Shown piece by piece: positions 1 through 6,731 of a stretch of 7,680 nt of DNA (the first letter of the stretch is position 1; each line of letters opens with the position of its first letter). Source of the stretch: an uncultured Collinsella sp. (lineage in GTDB: Bacteria; Actinomycetota; Coriobacteriia; Coriobacteriales; Coriobacteriaceae); the NCBI GenBank assembly GCA_900551625.1, contig URWZ01000068.1, positions 1-7,680 on the forward strand. The letters run 5' to 3'. The position numbers and the translations under genes were made by a program. The notes beneath the pieces are model-generated. The model worked only from the letters and a program-made list of their open reading frames with translations, did not search any database and was not told where the DNA came from.

Positions 1-1
1 G

Positions 2-853
2 GTCGATCTGGCCATGAAGATCGAGGCCGGTCTTGAGGCCACCGAGAAGCTCGAGGCTGCCGATGCTGGTGAGCTCGAACTCACGCGTGCCGAGATGCGT
101 CGTCTTACGCGCATTGAGAACGTGGGCCTCGAAGCCAAGCAGGCGCTCATCAGCGCAAACCTGCGTCTGGTCGTCTCCATCGCCAAGCGCTATGTCGGTC
201 GCGGCATGCTGTTCCTGGACCTGATCCAGGAGGGCAACCTCGGTCTGATTCGCGCCGTCGAGAAGTTCGACTACCAGAAGGGCTTTAAGTTCTCCACGTA
301 CGCCACATGGTGGATCCGTCAGGCCATCACGCGTGCTATCGCCGACCAGGCCCGTACCATCCGTATTCCCGTGCACATGGTCGAGACCATCAACAAGCTC
401 GTCCGCGTGCAGCGCCAGCTTCTCCAGGACCTGGGTCGCGACCCGACCCCCGAGGAGATCGGTGCCGAGATGGACATGAGCGCCGACCGCGTCCGCGAGA
501 TTCAGAAGATTTCGCAGGAGCCCGTGTCGCTCGAGACCCCCATCGGCGAGGAAGAGGATTCCCAGCTGGGCGACTTCATCGAGGACTCCCAGGCTATCGT
601 TCCGCCCGATGCCGCCAGCTTCTCCATGCTGCAGGAGCAGCTCACCCAGGTGCTCGATTCGCTTGCCGATCGTGAGCGCAAGGTTATCGAGCTGCGCTTT
701 GGCCTTGTCGACGGACATCCCCGTACGCTCGAGGAAGTCGGCCGCGAGTTTGGCGTCACGCGCGAGCGTATCCGCCAGATCGAGTCCAAGACCCTGGCCA
801 AGCTCCGCCACCCCAGCCGCAGTAGCAAGCTGAAGGACTATATTGAGTCTTAA
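2..853 (+). CDS. rpoD: Primary RNA polymerase sigma factor RpoD/HrdB, 5'-truncated by the window edge
   Basis: Housekeeping sigma-70 factor that directs RNA polymerase to most promoters. The reading frame is already open at base 2 ([10 protein letters not shown]...), so the ATG at 14 is internal and the true start lies upstream. Visible parts in order: the end of region 1.2 with the linker [11 protein letters not shown], which resembles actinobacterial HrdB; region 2 (about 161-370) with [13 protein letters not shown], the core-binding [19 protein letters not shown] and the -10-reading [12 protein letters not shown]; region 3 (about 370-600); and region 4 with [11 protein letters not shown] and the -35-reading helix-turn-helix [20 protein letters not shown] (from about 722). 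The terminal [12 protein letters not shown] is typical of group 1 sigma factors. Regions 2 to 4 are intact and no frameshift is visible. The N-terminal region 1.1 and any lineage-specific extension cannot be judged. A group 2 paralogue is possible but less likely. The gene is followed by its own terminator. Confidence 0.96.
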   Translation, partial: VDLAMKIEAGLEATEKLEAADAGELELTRAEMRRLTRIENVGLEAKQALISANLRLVVSIAKRYVGRGMLFLDLIQEGNLGLIRAVEKFDYQKGFKFSTYATWWIRQAITRAIADQARTIRIPVHMVETINKLVRVQRQLLQDLGRDPTPEEIGAEMDMSADRVREIQKISQEPVSLETPIGEEEDSQLGDFIEDSQAIVPPDAASFSMLQEQLTQVLDSLADRERKVIELRFGLVDGHPRTLEEVGREFGVTRERIRQIESKTLAKLRHPSRSSKLKDYIES

Positions 854-866
854 CCTCGCAAGCAAG

Positions 867-901
867 AAGCGCCCTCAAGCACATCCGCTTGGGGGCGCTT
901 T
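867..901 (+). terminator. Rho-independent-type terminator after rpoD
   Basis: A 14-bp stem (867-880 with 887-900) closes a 6-nt loop, ACATCC, with a single G·U pair. It begins 13 nt after the rpoD stop. The stem is strong and GC-rich, but the T-run after it is only three bases (899-901), so it is a sub-optimal intrinsic terminator. The palindrome directly downstream may add to termination. Confidence 0.75.
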
Positions 902-905
902 CATG

Positions 906-933
906 TAGTCATTGGGGACGTCCCCAATGACTA
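906..933. repeat. Perfect 28-bp palindrome, candidate dispersed intergenic repeat
   Basis: The two 14-bp arms (906-919 and 920-933) are exact reverse complements with no spacer. The core is TTGGGGACGTCCCCAA. The element sits between the rpoD terminator hairpin and the tRNA promoter, 4 nt from the terminator. A perfect gapless palindrome of this length is very unlikely by chance. From memory, GGGGAC/GTCCCC-type palindromes recur between genes in coriobacterial genomes, which would make this a copy of a small repeat family, but that cannot be tested here. A dimeric regulator's operator or a supplementary terminator are alternatives. Confidence 0.7.
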
Positions 934-934
934 G

Positions 935-987
935 GTCGGAAAAATTCTCAAAAAAGTTCTTGCCCTAAGCTGATTCGTCCGTATAAT
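935..987 (+). promoter_or_regulatory. Sigma-70 promoter with A/T-rich UP-like element for tRNA-Asn
   Basis: The -35 element is TTGCCC (960-965), the spacer is 16 bp, and the -10 element is a consensus TATAAT (982-987). The predicted start is near 994, about 24 nt before the mature tRNA. The A-rich tract at about 939-956 occupies the position expected of an UP element contacted by the alpha subunits, a common arrangement at stable-RNA promoters. The -10 match is direct; the UP assignment rests on composition and position. Confidence 0.8.
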
Positions 988-1017
988 AAACTTCGTTGCT
1001 TGAGAGCACGCACCTAT

Positions 1018-1092
1018 TCCTCGGTAGCTCAATGGTAGAGCACGCGGCTGTTAACCGCGCTGTTGTAGGTTCGAGTCCTACCCGGGGAGCCA
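1018..1092 (+). tRNA. tRNA-Asn(GTT), CCA encoded
   Basis: The full cloverleaf can be folded by eye. The acceptor stem is 1018-1024 with 1082-1088 (one T·G wobble). The D stem is GCTC (1027-1030) with GAGC (1038-1041). The anticodon stem is CGCGG/CCGCG around loop CTGTTAA, with anticodon GTT at 1050-1052. The variable loop has 5 nt. The T arm is GTAGG-TTCGAGT-CCTAC. The discriminator is G1089 and the 3' CCA is encoded at 1090-1092. GTT decodes AAC/AAU asparagine codons. It is a single-gene transcription unit with its own promoter and terminator. Confidence 0.97.
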
Positions 1093-1098
1093 GGTTGT

Positions 1099-1128
1099 AA
1101 AACCCGTCGCTTATGCGGCGGGTTTTTT
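1099..1128 (+). terminator. Rho-independent terminator after tRNA-Asn
   Basis: The stem AAACCCGTCGC (1100-1110) pairs with GCGGCGGGTTT (1115-1125), with one wobble pair and a 4-nt TTAT loop, and runs into six T residues (1123-1128). It starts 7 nt after the tRNA CCA end, is a textbook intrinsic terminator, and separates the tRNA from the downstream operon. Confidence 0.92.
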
Positions 1129-1204
1129 CATGCCGCGATCGCCTGGCGCGAACGTTGCCATATCAACATTTCGTGTCGAGGATGTAATCCCGCGACCCAC
1201 CACC

Positions 1205-1233
1205 TCAACATGGCGCGCTCGTTGTAGAATAAT
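1205..1233 (+). promoter_or_regulatory. Probable sigma-70 promoter of the Asp23-FakA-RecG operon
   Basis: Two overlapping -10 candidates occur: TAGAAT (1225-1230) and AATAAT (1228-1233). The second has a -35 candidate, TCAACA (1205-1210), at 17-bp spacing and 4/6 match. This is the only A/T-rich -10-like stretch between the tRNA terminator and the first gene, and a promoter is needed there. Transcription would start near 1236-1240 and give a leader of about 50 nt. The exact elements are uncertain. Confidence 0.5.
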
Positions 1234-1254
1234 GCAATGATTGCTCCCACGAGA

Positions 1255-1271
1255 TGGTGCCGTGAGCACCA
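1255..1271 (+). promoter_or_regulatory. Small leader hairpin just upstream of the Asp23 ribosome binding site
   Basis: TGGTGC (1255-1260) and GCACCA (1266-1271) are perfectly complementary around the 5-nt loop CGTGA. The hairpin ends 3 nt before the Shine-Dalgarno AAGGAG (1275-1280). It could stabilise the leader or modulate initiation at the TTG start. A 6-bp stem in GC-rich DNA could also be chance. Confidence 0.3.
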
Positions 1272-1286
1272 GATAAGGAGATTCTT

Positions 1287-1643
1287 TTGTCTGAGACCAT
1301 TAACGGCAGCCTGAGCGTCTCGAACGACGTTATTGCCGATATTGCCGGTTATGCCGCGATGACGTGCTATGGCGTCGTCGGTATGGCCGAACAGCTCCAG
1401 GGCGCCGAGAGCGTGCGCCTGCTTGCCGGTCAGCGCCTCCGCAAGGGCGTGCTTGTCTCCGCCGACGAGAACGGCCTTACGGTCGATCTTCACGTCGTGC
1501 TCGAGAACGGCGTCAACATGAAGTCCGTCTGCCACAATCTTTCGAGCTCCGTTGCCTTTACCCTGCAGGAGATCGCCCAGATCGATCCCGCCAGCCTTAA
1601 GATCGGCATCCATATCGACGCGCTCAAGAGCCGTCTGAACTAG
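1287..1643 (+). CDS. Asp23/Gls24 family (YloU-type) envelope stress-related protein
   Basis: 118-residue DUF322 protein. The family signature YGVVGMA is at residues 28-34, preceded by the usual N-terminal stretch SVSNDVIADIAGYAAMTC. The rest follows the family pattern: VDLHVVLENGVNMKSVCHNLSSSV and the terminal IGIHIDALK. No signal peptide or membrane segment is seen. Members are small cytoplasmic proteins; staphylococcal Asp23 associates with the membrane through a partner and is linked to cell-wall stress, and Bacillus YloU lies directly before the FakA homologue YloV, as here. The start codon is TTG, supported by AAGGAG (1275-1280) with 6-nt spacing and by agreement of the N-terminus with the family. 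The gene is first in an operon and lies 27 nt before the fakA-like gene. Biochemical role is not established for this subgroup, so no symbol is given. Confidence 0.93.
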   Translation: MSETINGSLSVSNDVIADIAGYAAMTCYGVVGMAEQLQGAESVRLLAGQRLRKGVLVSADENGLTVDLHVVLENGVNMKSVCHNLSSSVAFTLQEIAQIDPASLKIGIHIDALKSRLN

Positions 1644-1670
1644 CATCCGAAAACGGAGATTCAAATACCC

Positions 1671-3332
1671 ATGATTGCAAAGACCATTCGCACCTGTTTT
1701 CCGATCGCTGCGGCTGCCGTTTCCGACAAGGCCGAGGAGATCAACAAGCTCAACGTCTTCCCCGTACCCGACGGCGACACCGGCACCAACATGTCGCTCA
1801 CGCTCGCCTCGGTGACCAAGGAGCTTTCCGCCCTTCCCGCCGATGCCGATATGGAGGCCATTGCCGGCGCCATTACCCACGGCTCCCTGATGGGTGCCCG
1901 CGGCAACTCCGGCGTCATCACCTCGCAGATCCTGCGTGGCGTGGCCGAGGGTCTCGTCTCTGTCGACGAGCCCATTACGTCCGCCAACATCGCCTTCGCT
2001 TTCCGTCGCGCCGTCAAGGTCGCCTTCCAGGCCGTTCGCAAGCCCATCGAGGGCACGATCCTCACGGTGCTTCGCGATGTCTCGACCAAGGCCGATGAGT
2101 GCGAAAAGAAGAAGTTCTCGGCCGAGGACGCGCTCGACGCCATCGTCGTCGAGGCCTACCAGTCCGTCGCCCGCACGCCCGACCTGCTGCCCGTTCTGAA
2201 GGAGAACGGCGTGGTCGACTCCGGCGCCTTTGGCTTTGCCATCTTCCTGGAGAACTTTGTCGCCGCTGCGCTTGGCCGCAGCACCGTTGTCGAGGATTTC
2301 TCCGCCACGTTTGATTCCGCTGGCTCTGCCCGCGACGCGGCCCTCGGTCGCGTTGAGATTGAGGCCAACGACGATTGGGAGGGCTCGGAGTTCCGCTACT
2401 GCAACGAGTTCCTCTTTAAGGCCGACGCCCCGTTTGACGAGGACGAGTGCCTTAAGTTCCTGGGCTCCATGGGCGACTGCGAGCTGCTCGTGGGTGCCTA
2501 CCCCGATTACAAGATCCATGTGCACTCCAACACGCCTAACCTGGTGCTCGAGCACATGCTGCAGCTTGGTCAGATCTACGAGGTCTTTATCCACAACATG
2601 GAGATGGAGGCCTACGACCGTACCGCCAAGATTCATGAGGACCAGGAAAAGGCCGCCGAGCCCGCCAAGGCGTTGGGCTTTGTCGCCGTTGCCGCCGGTT
2701 CGGGCGAGGCCGACATCCTCAAGTCTCTCGGCGTTGACGTGATCGTCTCGGGTGGCCAGACCATGAACCCCTCGACCGCCGACCTGCTGGGCGCGGTGGA
2801 CCAGGTCAACGCGACCTCGGTCATTATCCTGCCCAATAACGGCAACATCCGCATGGCTGCCGAGGCCGCAGCCTCTGCCTGCACCGACAAGAAGGTCGCC
2901 GTCGTTCCCACCAAGACCGTCCCGCAGGCGTTCTCCGCGCTGTTCGCCGTCCTGCCCGATTCCGAGCTCGAGGACGCCGTTGCCGCCATGGTCGACGCCA
3001 TCAGCGAGGTTCGCGATGGCGAGGTCACCCGTGCCGTGCGCGATTCCAGCGCCTCTGACGGCTCGCCGATTCACTCCGGTGACGTCATGGGTATCATTGC
3101 CGGCTCCATCGACGTGGTCGGCTCCGATGTGAAGCAGGTCACGCTCGACTGCATCAACCGTATGCAGGAGGAAGAGGAGGGCGACGCGCTGACGATTCTG
3201 GCCGGCGAGGAGCTGTCCGATGAGGCCTTCCAGGAGATTGTCGACGCCATCGAGGAGGCTCAGCCCGACCTGGAGATCGACGCCCATCGTGGCGAGCAGC
3301 CGCTCTACCCCGTGATCTTCTCGATCGAGTAG
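1671..3332 (+). CDS. fakA: DAK2-domain fatty acid kinase, FakA/YloV family
   Basis: 553-residue cytoplasmic protein with the whole FakA architecture. The N-terminal DAK2 kinase domain (about 1-200) contains LNVFPVPDGDTGTNM (27-41), in which D34 and D36 fit the Mg-ATP ligands, and GARGNSG (75-81). The middle domain has YCNEF (C244) and KIHVHSNTP (H283, H285), matching the Cys-His-His metal site described in FakA. The C-terminal DegV-like domain includes GFVAVAAGSG, SGGQTMNPST, ILPNNGNI and VVPTKT, and ends GEQPLYPVIFSIE. FakA phosphorylates fatty acids presented by a FakB (DegV-family) carrier, producing acyl-phosphates for PlsY/PlsX-dependent phospholipid synthesis. No fakB lies in this window, so the substrate is inferred from the family. 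Length is normal. GGAG at 1655-1658 is a rather distant ribosome site (12 nt). The gene sits between the Asp23 gene and recG, as in Bacillota. Confidence 0.93.
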   Translation: MIAKTIRTCFPIAAAAVSDKAEEINKLNVFPVPDGDTGTNMSLTLASVTKELSALPADADMEAIAGAITHGSLMGARGNSGVITSQILRGVAEGLVSVDEPITSANIAFAFRRAVKVAFQAVRKPIEGTILTVLRDVSTKADECEKKKFSAEDALDAIVVEAYQSVARTPDLLPVLKENGVVDSGAFGFAIFLENFVAAALGRSTVVEDFSATFDSAGSARDAALGRVEIEANDDWEGSEFRYCNEFLFKADAPFDEDECLKFLGSMGDCELLVGAYPDYKIHVHSNTPNLVLEHMLQLGQIYEVFIHNMEMEAYDRTAKIHEDQEKAAEPAKALGFVAVAAGSGEADILKSLGVDVIVSGGQTMNPSTADLLGAVDQVNATSVIILPNNGNIRMAAEAAASACTDKKVAVVPTKTVPQAFSALFAVLPDSELEDAVAAMVDAISEVRDGEVTRAVRDSSASDGSPIHSGDVMGIIAGSIDVVGSDVKQVTLDCINRMQEEEEGDALTILAGEELSDEAFQEIVDAIEEAQPDLEIDAHRGEQPLYPVIFSIE

Positions 3333-3342
3333 GCATCTGCCC

Positions 3343-5520
3343 ATGTCCGAGCTGTGCTCCGTGCCGCGCGTCTCGGAGCGCTTTGCCCAGAGCAATGCGC
3401 TCGACGAGGATATCGCGCGACTCAAATATGTTTCGGGTAAACGTGAGGAGGCCCTTCGCCGTCTGGGAATTCGGACGGTGGGGGACCTCCTTCTCCATAT
3501 CCCTCACCGCTATCTCGACTTTACGCGCTCCTGGTCCATCGAGATGGCTCCCATCGGGACCGTGTGCACGATTGTCGCCACGGTCGATCGTATCGTCCAA
3601 AAGCAGCCTCGTCCGCGTATGCAGGTGACCGAGGTCTCGCTGGTGGACGAGACGGGCGTGCTGCAAGTCGCCTTTTTCCGTCAGCCCTGGATTGCCCAGC
3701 AGTTTAAGCAGGGAGACCGTCTGGCTGTGATGGGTAAGGTCGAGTTTGCCTACGGCTTTAAGCAGATGGCCTCTCCGCATTTCGAAAAGCTCGAGGACGG
3801 GCGTGCCGCGGGCACCATTCTGCCGGTCCATTACGTGAGCGATGGGGTGAGCCAGGCGTGGATGCGCCGCATCGTTAGCGGTGCGCTTGAGGTCATCGGC
3901 AATCCCTTCGATCCGATTCCTGCACGCCTGCGTGTCAAGCGCCGCCTGATGAGTAATGCCCGTGCGCTGCGTTCAATCCATTTTCCATCGAGTATGGCCG
4001 AGCGGGATATCGCGCGACGTCGCCTTGCCTACGAGGAGTGCCTCTACCTTCAGCTGGCGCTGCGCCTGCGCAACGATGGCGGCTTGGTCGAAGTCGCTCC
4101 CTACGCCCACGCCGCGGGCGAGCACCTGGCGGCGCTCAAGGAAGCCCTGCCGTTTTCGTTGAGCGACGAGCAGGAGGCCGCGTTCAAAGACATCCTGCAC
4201 GACATGTGCGATGGCGGGCGCGTGATGAACCGCCTGCTGCTGGGCGACGTCGGTACCGGCAAGACGGCCGTCGCCGCCTGCGCGCTGGCTGTCGCGGCCG
4301 ATTCGGGTACCCAGTCCTGCGTTATGGCGCCTACGGGCGTGCTGGCGCGCCAATATGCCGATAAGACCGGCCCCTTGCTTTCGCAGGCTGGCATGTCCTG
4401 GGCGCTCCTGACGGGTGCCACGCCGGCGGTCGAGCGCGAGCAGATCCATACCCAGCTGGAATCGGGCGAGCTCGACGTGCTCTTTGGAACCCACGCAGTC
4501 CTTTCGGATGACGTGGCGTTTAAGCACCTGTCGCTTGTCGTCATTGACGAGCAGCACCGCTTCGGTGTGGGCCAGCGCAATGCCCTGCGTGCCAAGGGGC
4601 CGGGTGCCGACCTGCTCGTTATGACGGCCACGCCGATCCCGCGCACGTTGGCGCTCTCGGTCTACGGTGACCTGGACACGAGCATCATCCGCCATCGACC
4701 TGTTCCGGGGGCGGGCGTTACGACGTGCGTGCTCACCGAGTCGAGCCGCGACCTCGCCTATGGCGCCATCCGCAAGGCGCATGAAAAGGGTCAGCAGGCC
4801 TACGTGATTTGTCCGCTCGTGGAGCCGAGTGACTCGGCCGATGAGCTGGAAGACGTGCCCGGTATCGCCCGCGACGACGAGGGCCGCGTGACGGTCCCCG
4901 TGCCACTGCACGATACGGCAACCGAGCTCGACCGCCTGCGTCTGGCGTTGCCGGGTCTTGCCATCGAGCGCCTTCACGGCCGTATGCCAGCGGGGGAGAA
5001 GGATCGGGTCATCGATGCCTTCAAGCGTGGCGAGATCGACGTGCTCGTCTCGACCACGGTGGTCGAGGTAGGCGTCGACGTGCCCAACGCCACCGTCATG
5101 GTCATCGAGAACGGTGAGCGCTTTGGCTTGGCGGCCCTGCACCAGCTGCGCGGTCGCGTGGGCCGCGGCAGCGTGTCGGGCGCCTGCCTGGTCATGACGC
5201 ACTCCAAGGGCAATGGCGGCGCGTCGGCGGCACAAGACCGTCTCCAGTCGCTCGAAAAGACCTCTGACGGCTTTGCGCTCGCCCAGATGGACCTGCGCCT
5301 GCGCCACGAGGGCGAGATTCTGGGCTACCGCCAGCACGGCGGCGTGACCCTGCGCTTTGTGGACCTGGACGCCGACGAGGATCTTATCGAATGGGCCCAT
5401 TTGGACGCTGTCGAGCTCTTGCGGTATGCTTGCAACCTTGACTCCGTGGCGACACGCCCCTTGCGCGACGCGGTCGCCATGCGTTATCGACATATCTTTA
5501 AGGAGGTCAGCGGAGGATGA
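3343..5520 (+). CDS. recG: ATP-dependent DNA helicase RecG
   Basis: 725-residue superfamily 2 helicase that remodels stalled replication forks and branched recombination intermediates. The N-terminal wedge (OB-fold) domain is about 45-270, starting around RRLGIRTVGDLLLHIPHRYLDF. Helicase motifs follow: Walker A GDVGTGKT (301-308), DEQH box with HRFGVGQR (402-405 onward), motif III MTATPIPRT (427-435), then LHGRMPAGEKDRVIDAF, VLVSTTVVEVGVDVPNA, and ERFGLAALHQLRGRVGRG with the QxxRGRVGR core at 601-609. All catalytic residues are present and length is slightly above the 693 of E. coli. The start at 3343 lies 10 nt after the fakA stop with only a weak upstream site (AGTAGG), which suggests translation coupled to fakA. 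No better in-frame start was seen. The last codons contain the strong ribosome site for rsmD, and the stop overlaps the rsmD start as ATGA. Confidence 0.97.
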   Translation: MSELCSVPRVSERFAQSNALDEDIARLKYVSGKREEALRRLGIRTVGDLLLHIPHRYLDFTRSWSIEMAPIGTVCTIVATVDRIVQKQPRPRMQVTEVSLVDETGVLQVAFFRQPWIAQQFKQGDRLAVMGKVEFAYGFKQMASPHFEKLEDGRAAGTILPVHYVSDGVSQAWMRRIVSGALEVIGNPFDPIPARLRVKRRLMSNARALRSIHFPSSMAERDIARRRLAYEECLYLQLALRLRNDGGLVEVAPYAHAAGEHLAALKEALPFSLSDEQEAAFKDILHDMCDGGRVMNRLLLGDVGTGKTAVAACALAVAADSGTQSCVMAPTGVLARQYADKTGPLLSQAGMSWALLTGATPAVEREQIHTQLESGELDVLFGTHAVLSDDVAFKHLSLVVIDEQHRFGVGQRNALRAKGPGADLLVMTATPIPRTLALSVYGDLDTSIIRHRPVPGAGVTTCVLTESSRDLAYGAIRKAHEKGQQAYVICPLVEPSDSADELEDVPGIARDDEGRVTVPVPLHDTATELDRLRLALPGLAIERLHGRMPAGEKDRVIDAFKRGEIDVLVSTTVVEVGVDVPNATVMVIENGERFGLAALHQLRGRVGRGSVSGACLVMTHSKGNGGASAAQDRLQSLEKTSDGFALAQMDLRLRHEGEILGYRQHGGVTLRFVDLDADEDLIEWAHLDAVELLRYACNLDSVATRPLRDAVAMRYRHIFKEVSGG
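5500..5506 (+). promoter_or_regulatory. Consensus ribosome binding site for rsmD inside recG
   Basis: AAGGAGG, a full Shine-Dalgarno match, lies 10 nt upstream of the rsmD ATG at 5517, within the final codons of recG. It fixes the rsmD start and indicates strong independent initiation despite the 4-nt overlap. Confidence 0.85.
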
Positions 5521-6173
5521 GAATCATCGGCGGTGAATGGCGTGGCCGCAAGATCGAAGAGCCGCGTGGGCGCGATGTCACCCGTCCCACGACCGATCGC
5601 GTGCGCGAGGCATGCGCGTCCATGGTCATGTCGGCGTTCGACTTCGATCTGGACGAGGTCCGCGTGCTGGACGCCTTTGGCGGCTCCGGCGCCCTGGGAA
5701 TCGAGATGCTCTCGCGTGGCGCCCGCTCGCTCACCACGTTCGAGATCGATCGCAATGCCGCCCGTCTGATCACCAAGAATATCGAGTCGCTGTGCCGCGA
5801 CCGCTCGCGTTGGCGTGTCGTTACCGGCGATGTGTTGGCGAGCGCCTCGCGCGGCCGTGTGCCGGGTGGTCCCTTTGACCTGATCTTGCTCGACCCGCCC
5901 TATGCCTTTGGCGCCGAGCCGGTCGAGGAGCTGCTGCAAAATCTTTCCCAGCAGGGACTGCTGGCGCCCGGGGCCTTTGCCCTTTTTGAGCATGCCGCAG
6001 CCGATGCAGGTGCTCATCCGGCTTGTTTTAAGACCGTGCGAGAGAAGCGCTACGGCATTACCTCGGTCGACCTGCTTCGTTGGGTCGGCGATGATGACGG
6101 TGAGGGCGATAGTGCCGTCACCGATGCTGATAACAACGATGCCACGACGTTTCAGGAGGACGCCCATGAATGA
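5517..6173 (+). CDS. rsmD: 16S rRNA (guanine(966)-N2)-methyltransferase RsmD
   Basis: 218-residue SAM-dependent methyltransferase that modifies G966 (E. coli numbering) of 16S rRNA during small-subunit assembly. The N-terminus MRIIGGEWRGRKI is the RsmD start signature and RPTTDRVREA (23-32) follows. The SAM-binding loop is VLDAFGGSGALGIEML (50-65), and the acidic adenosine-contact region is TFEIDRNA. The catalytic N6/N2-type motif DPPY is at 126-129. The last 28 residues form an acidic tail, with 11 D/E and no K or R, that is longer than in E. coli RsmD (198 residues). The tail's 3' end encodes the coaD ribosome site and overlaps the coaD start by 8 nt. The rsmD-coaD pairing is widely conserved. 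Start fixed by the AAGGAGG site 10 nt upstream. Confidence 0.95.
   Translation: MRIIGGEWRGRKIEEPRGRDVTRPTTDRVREACASMVMSAFDFDLDEVRVLDAFGGSGALGIEMLSRGARSLTTFEIDRNAARLITKNIESLCRDRSRWRVVTGDVLASASRGRVPGGPFDLILLDPPYAFGAEPVEELLQNLSQQGLLAPGAFALFEHAAADAGAHPACFKTVREKRYGITSVDLLRWVGDDDGEGDSAVTDADNNDATTFQEDAHE
6154..6160 (+). promoter_or_regulatory. Ribosome binding site that fixes the coaD start
   Basis: AGGAGGA ends 5 nt before the ATG at 6166. The coaD frame is open much further upstream (an ATG occurs at 5902 inside rsmD), but this site and the family N-terminus both select 6166. Confidence 0.85.
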
Positions 6174-6663
6174 CACCATCAACCGCGTGATCGTCCCGGG
6201 CACCTTCGATCCCATCACGTTTGGCCATATCGATGTGATCCGCCGCGCCCGACGCATCTTTCCCAGCGTGATTGTCGCCGTGGCCGAATCGCAGGGTAAA
6301 AACGGTGTGGGCACCACGTTTATGCTCGATGAGCGCGTGGCGCTGGCCCGCGAGGCGCTCGGTGATATTGACGGCGTCGAGGTACTGCCCTTCACCGGCC
6401 TGCTGGTCGACTTTGCACGTGAACAGAGGGCGGGTGCCGTCGTTAAGGGTCTGCGCGCCATGACCGACTTTGAGTACGAGTTGCAGCAGGCCGACCTCAA
6501 CTATCGCCTGGATAGCGAGCTGGAGTCCATCTTTGTCATGAGTGCTCCGCAGTACGGCTATATCTCGAGTTCGGTGGTGCGTCAGATCGCGTCGCTTGGC
6601 AGCGACGTGTCGACGTTTGTGCCGCCCAACGTGGTCGAAGCACTCAAACATCGCTTTTCGTGA
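6166..6663 (+). CDS. coaD: Pantetheine-phosphate adenylyltransferase CoaD
   Basis: 165-residue nucleotidyltransferase that transfers AMP from ATP to 4'-phosphopantetheine, giving dephospho-CoA, the penultimate step of coenzyme A synthesis. The N-terminal motif PGTFDPITFGHID (11-23) contains the (T/H)xGH-type ATP site, with H21 as the catalytic histidine. AVVKGLRAMTDFEYELQQADLN is the phosphopantetheine-binding and family-typical middle. ISSSVVRQIA (133-142) is the C-terminal nucleotidyltransferase signature (ISSTxVR in most members). Length fits the usual 155-170 residues. The start at 6166 is chosen because MNDTINRVIVPGTFDP aligns with the family and a strong ribosome site precedes it; the longer upstream extension would run wholly inside rsmD. 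It overlaps rsmD by 8 nt. No terminator hairpin is seen after the stop, only a six-T run. Confidence 0.96.
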   Translation: MNDTINRVIVPGTFDPITFGHIDVIRRARRIFPSVIVAVAESQGKNGVGTTFMLDERVALAREALGDIDGVEVLPFTGLLVDFAREQRAGAVVKGLRAMTDFEYELQQADLNYRLDSELESIFVMSAPQYGYISSSVVRQIASLGSDVSTFVPPNVVEALKHRFS

Positions 6664-6687
6664 CGTTTTTTATTGCCTGGTGGCATG

Positions 6688-6696
6688 TGGTAAACT
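6688..6696 (+). promoter_or_regulatory. Possible extended -10 promoter before the SepIVA-like gene
   Basis: TGG immediately before TAAACT (6691-6696) forms a TGn extended -10 element, in a 68-nt gap that is the longest in the operon after 1287. A matching -35 is poor: the T-rich 6668-6673 lies at the right distance, whereas TTGCCT at 6673-6678 is too close (12 bp). Transcription would start about 6703. It may give the downstream genes expression independent of recG-coaD. Confidence 0.4.
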
Positions 6697-6720
6697 AACA
6701 CGATGATATGTTACCTATGA

Positions 6721-6726
6721 AAGGAG
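6721..6726 (+). promoter_or_regulatory. Ribosome binding site fixing the SepIVA-like start
   Basis: AAGGAG ends 5 nt before the ATG at 6732. Two upstream in-frame ATGs (6708 and 6717) precede or overlap this site and lack their own, so 6732 is the preferred start. Confidence 0.75.
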
Positions 6727-6731
6727 ACCGG

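Noticed and set aside
14..16. ATG as the start of rpoD
   Set aside because: The frame continues upstream with conserved region 1.2 residues (VDLA before MKIEAG), and sigma factors of this group have more N-terminal sequence.
1128..3425. 765-codon minus-strand open frame antisense to the Asp23 and FakA genes
   Set aside because: It has a low-complexity Gly/Val/Asp/His/Arg-rich translation with no recognisable family, no ribosome site, and runs through the tRNA terminator arm. High G/C at third codon positions of the plus-strand genes removes stops from this frame.
3973..5493. 506-codon minus-strand open frame antisense to recG
   Set aside because: It lies entirely inside a gene with all RecG motifs intact. 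Its composition is typical of antisense frames in GC-rich DNA, and no promoter or ribosome site was seen.
5902..6165. N-terminal extension of CoaD from an ATG at 5902
   Set aside because: The extra 88 residues overlap rsmD in another frame and do not resemble the family; the ribosome site and family N-terminus select 6166.
5484..6500. 338-codon minus-strand open frame antisense to rsmD and coaD
   Set aside because: Both sense genes have complete family motifs and good ribosome sites. The antisense product resembles no known protein and crosses two gene boundaries.
6664..6680. Intrinsic terminator after coaD based on the six-T run
   Set aside because: No stable hairpin precedes the T-run, so transcription probably continues into the SepIVA-like gene.
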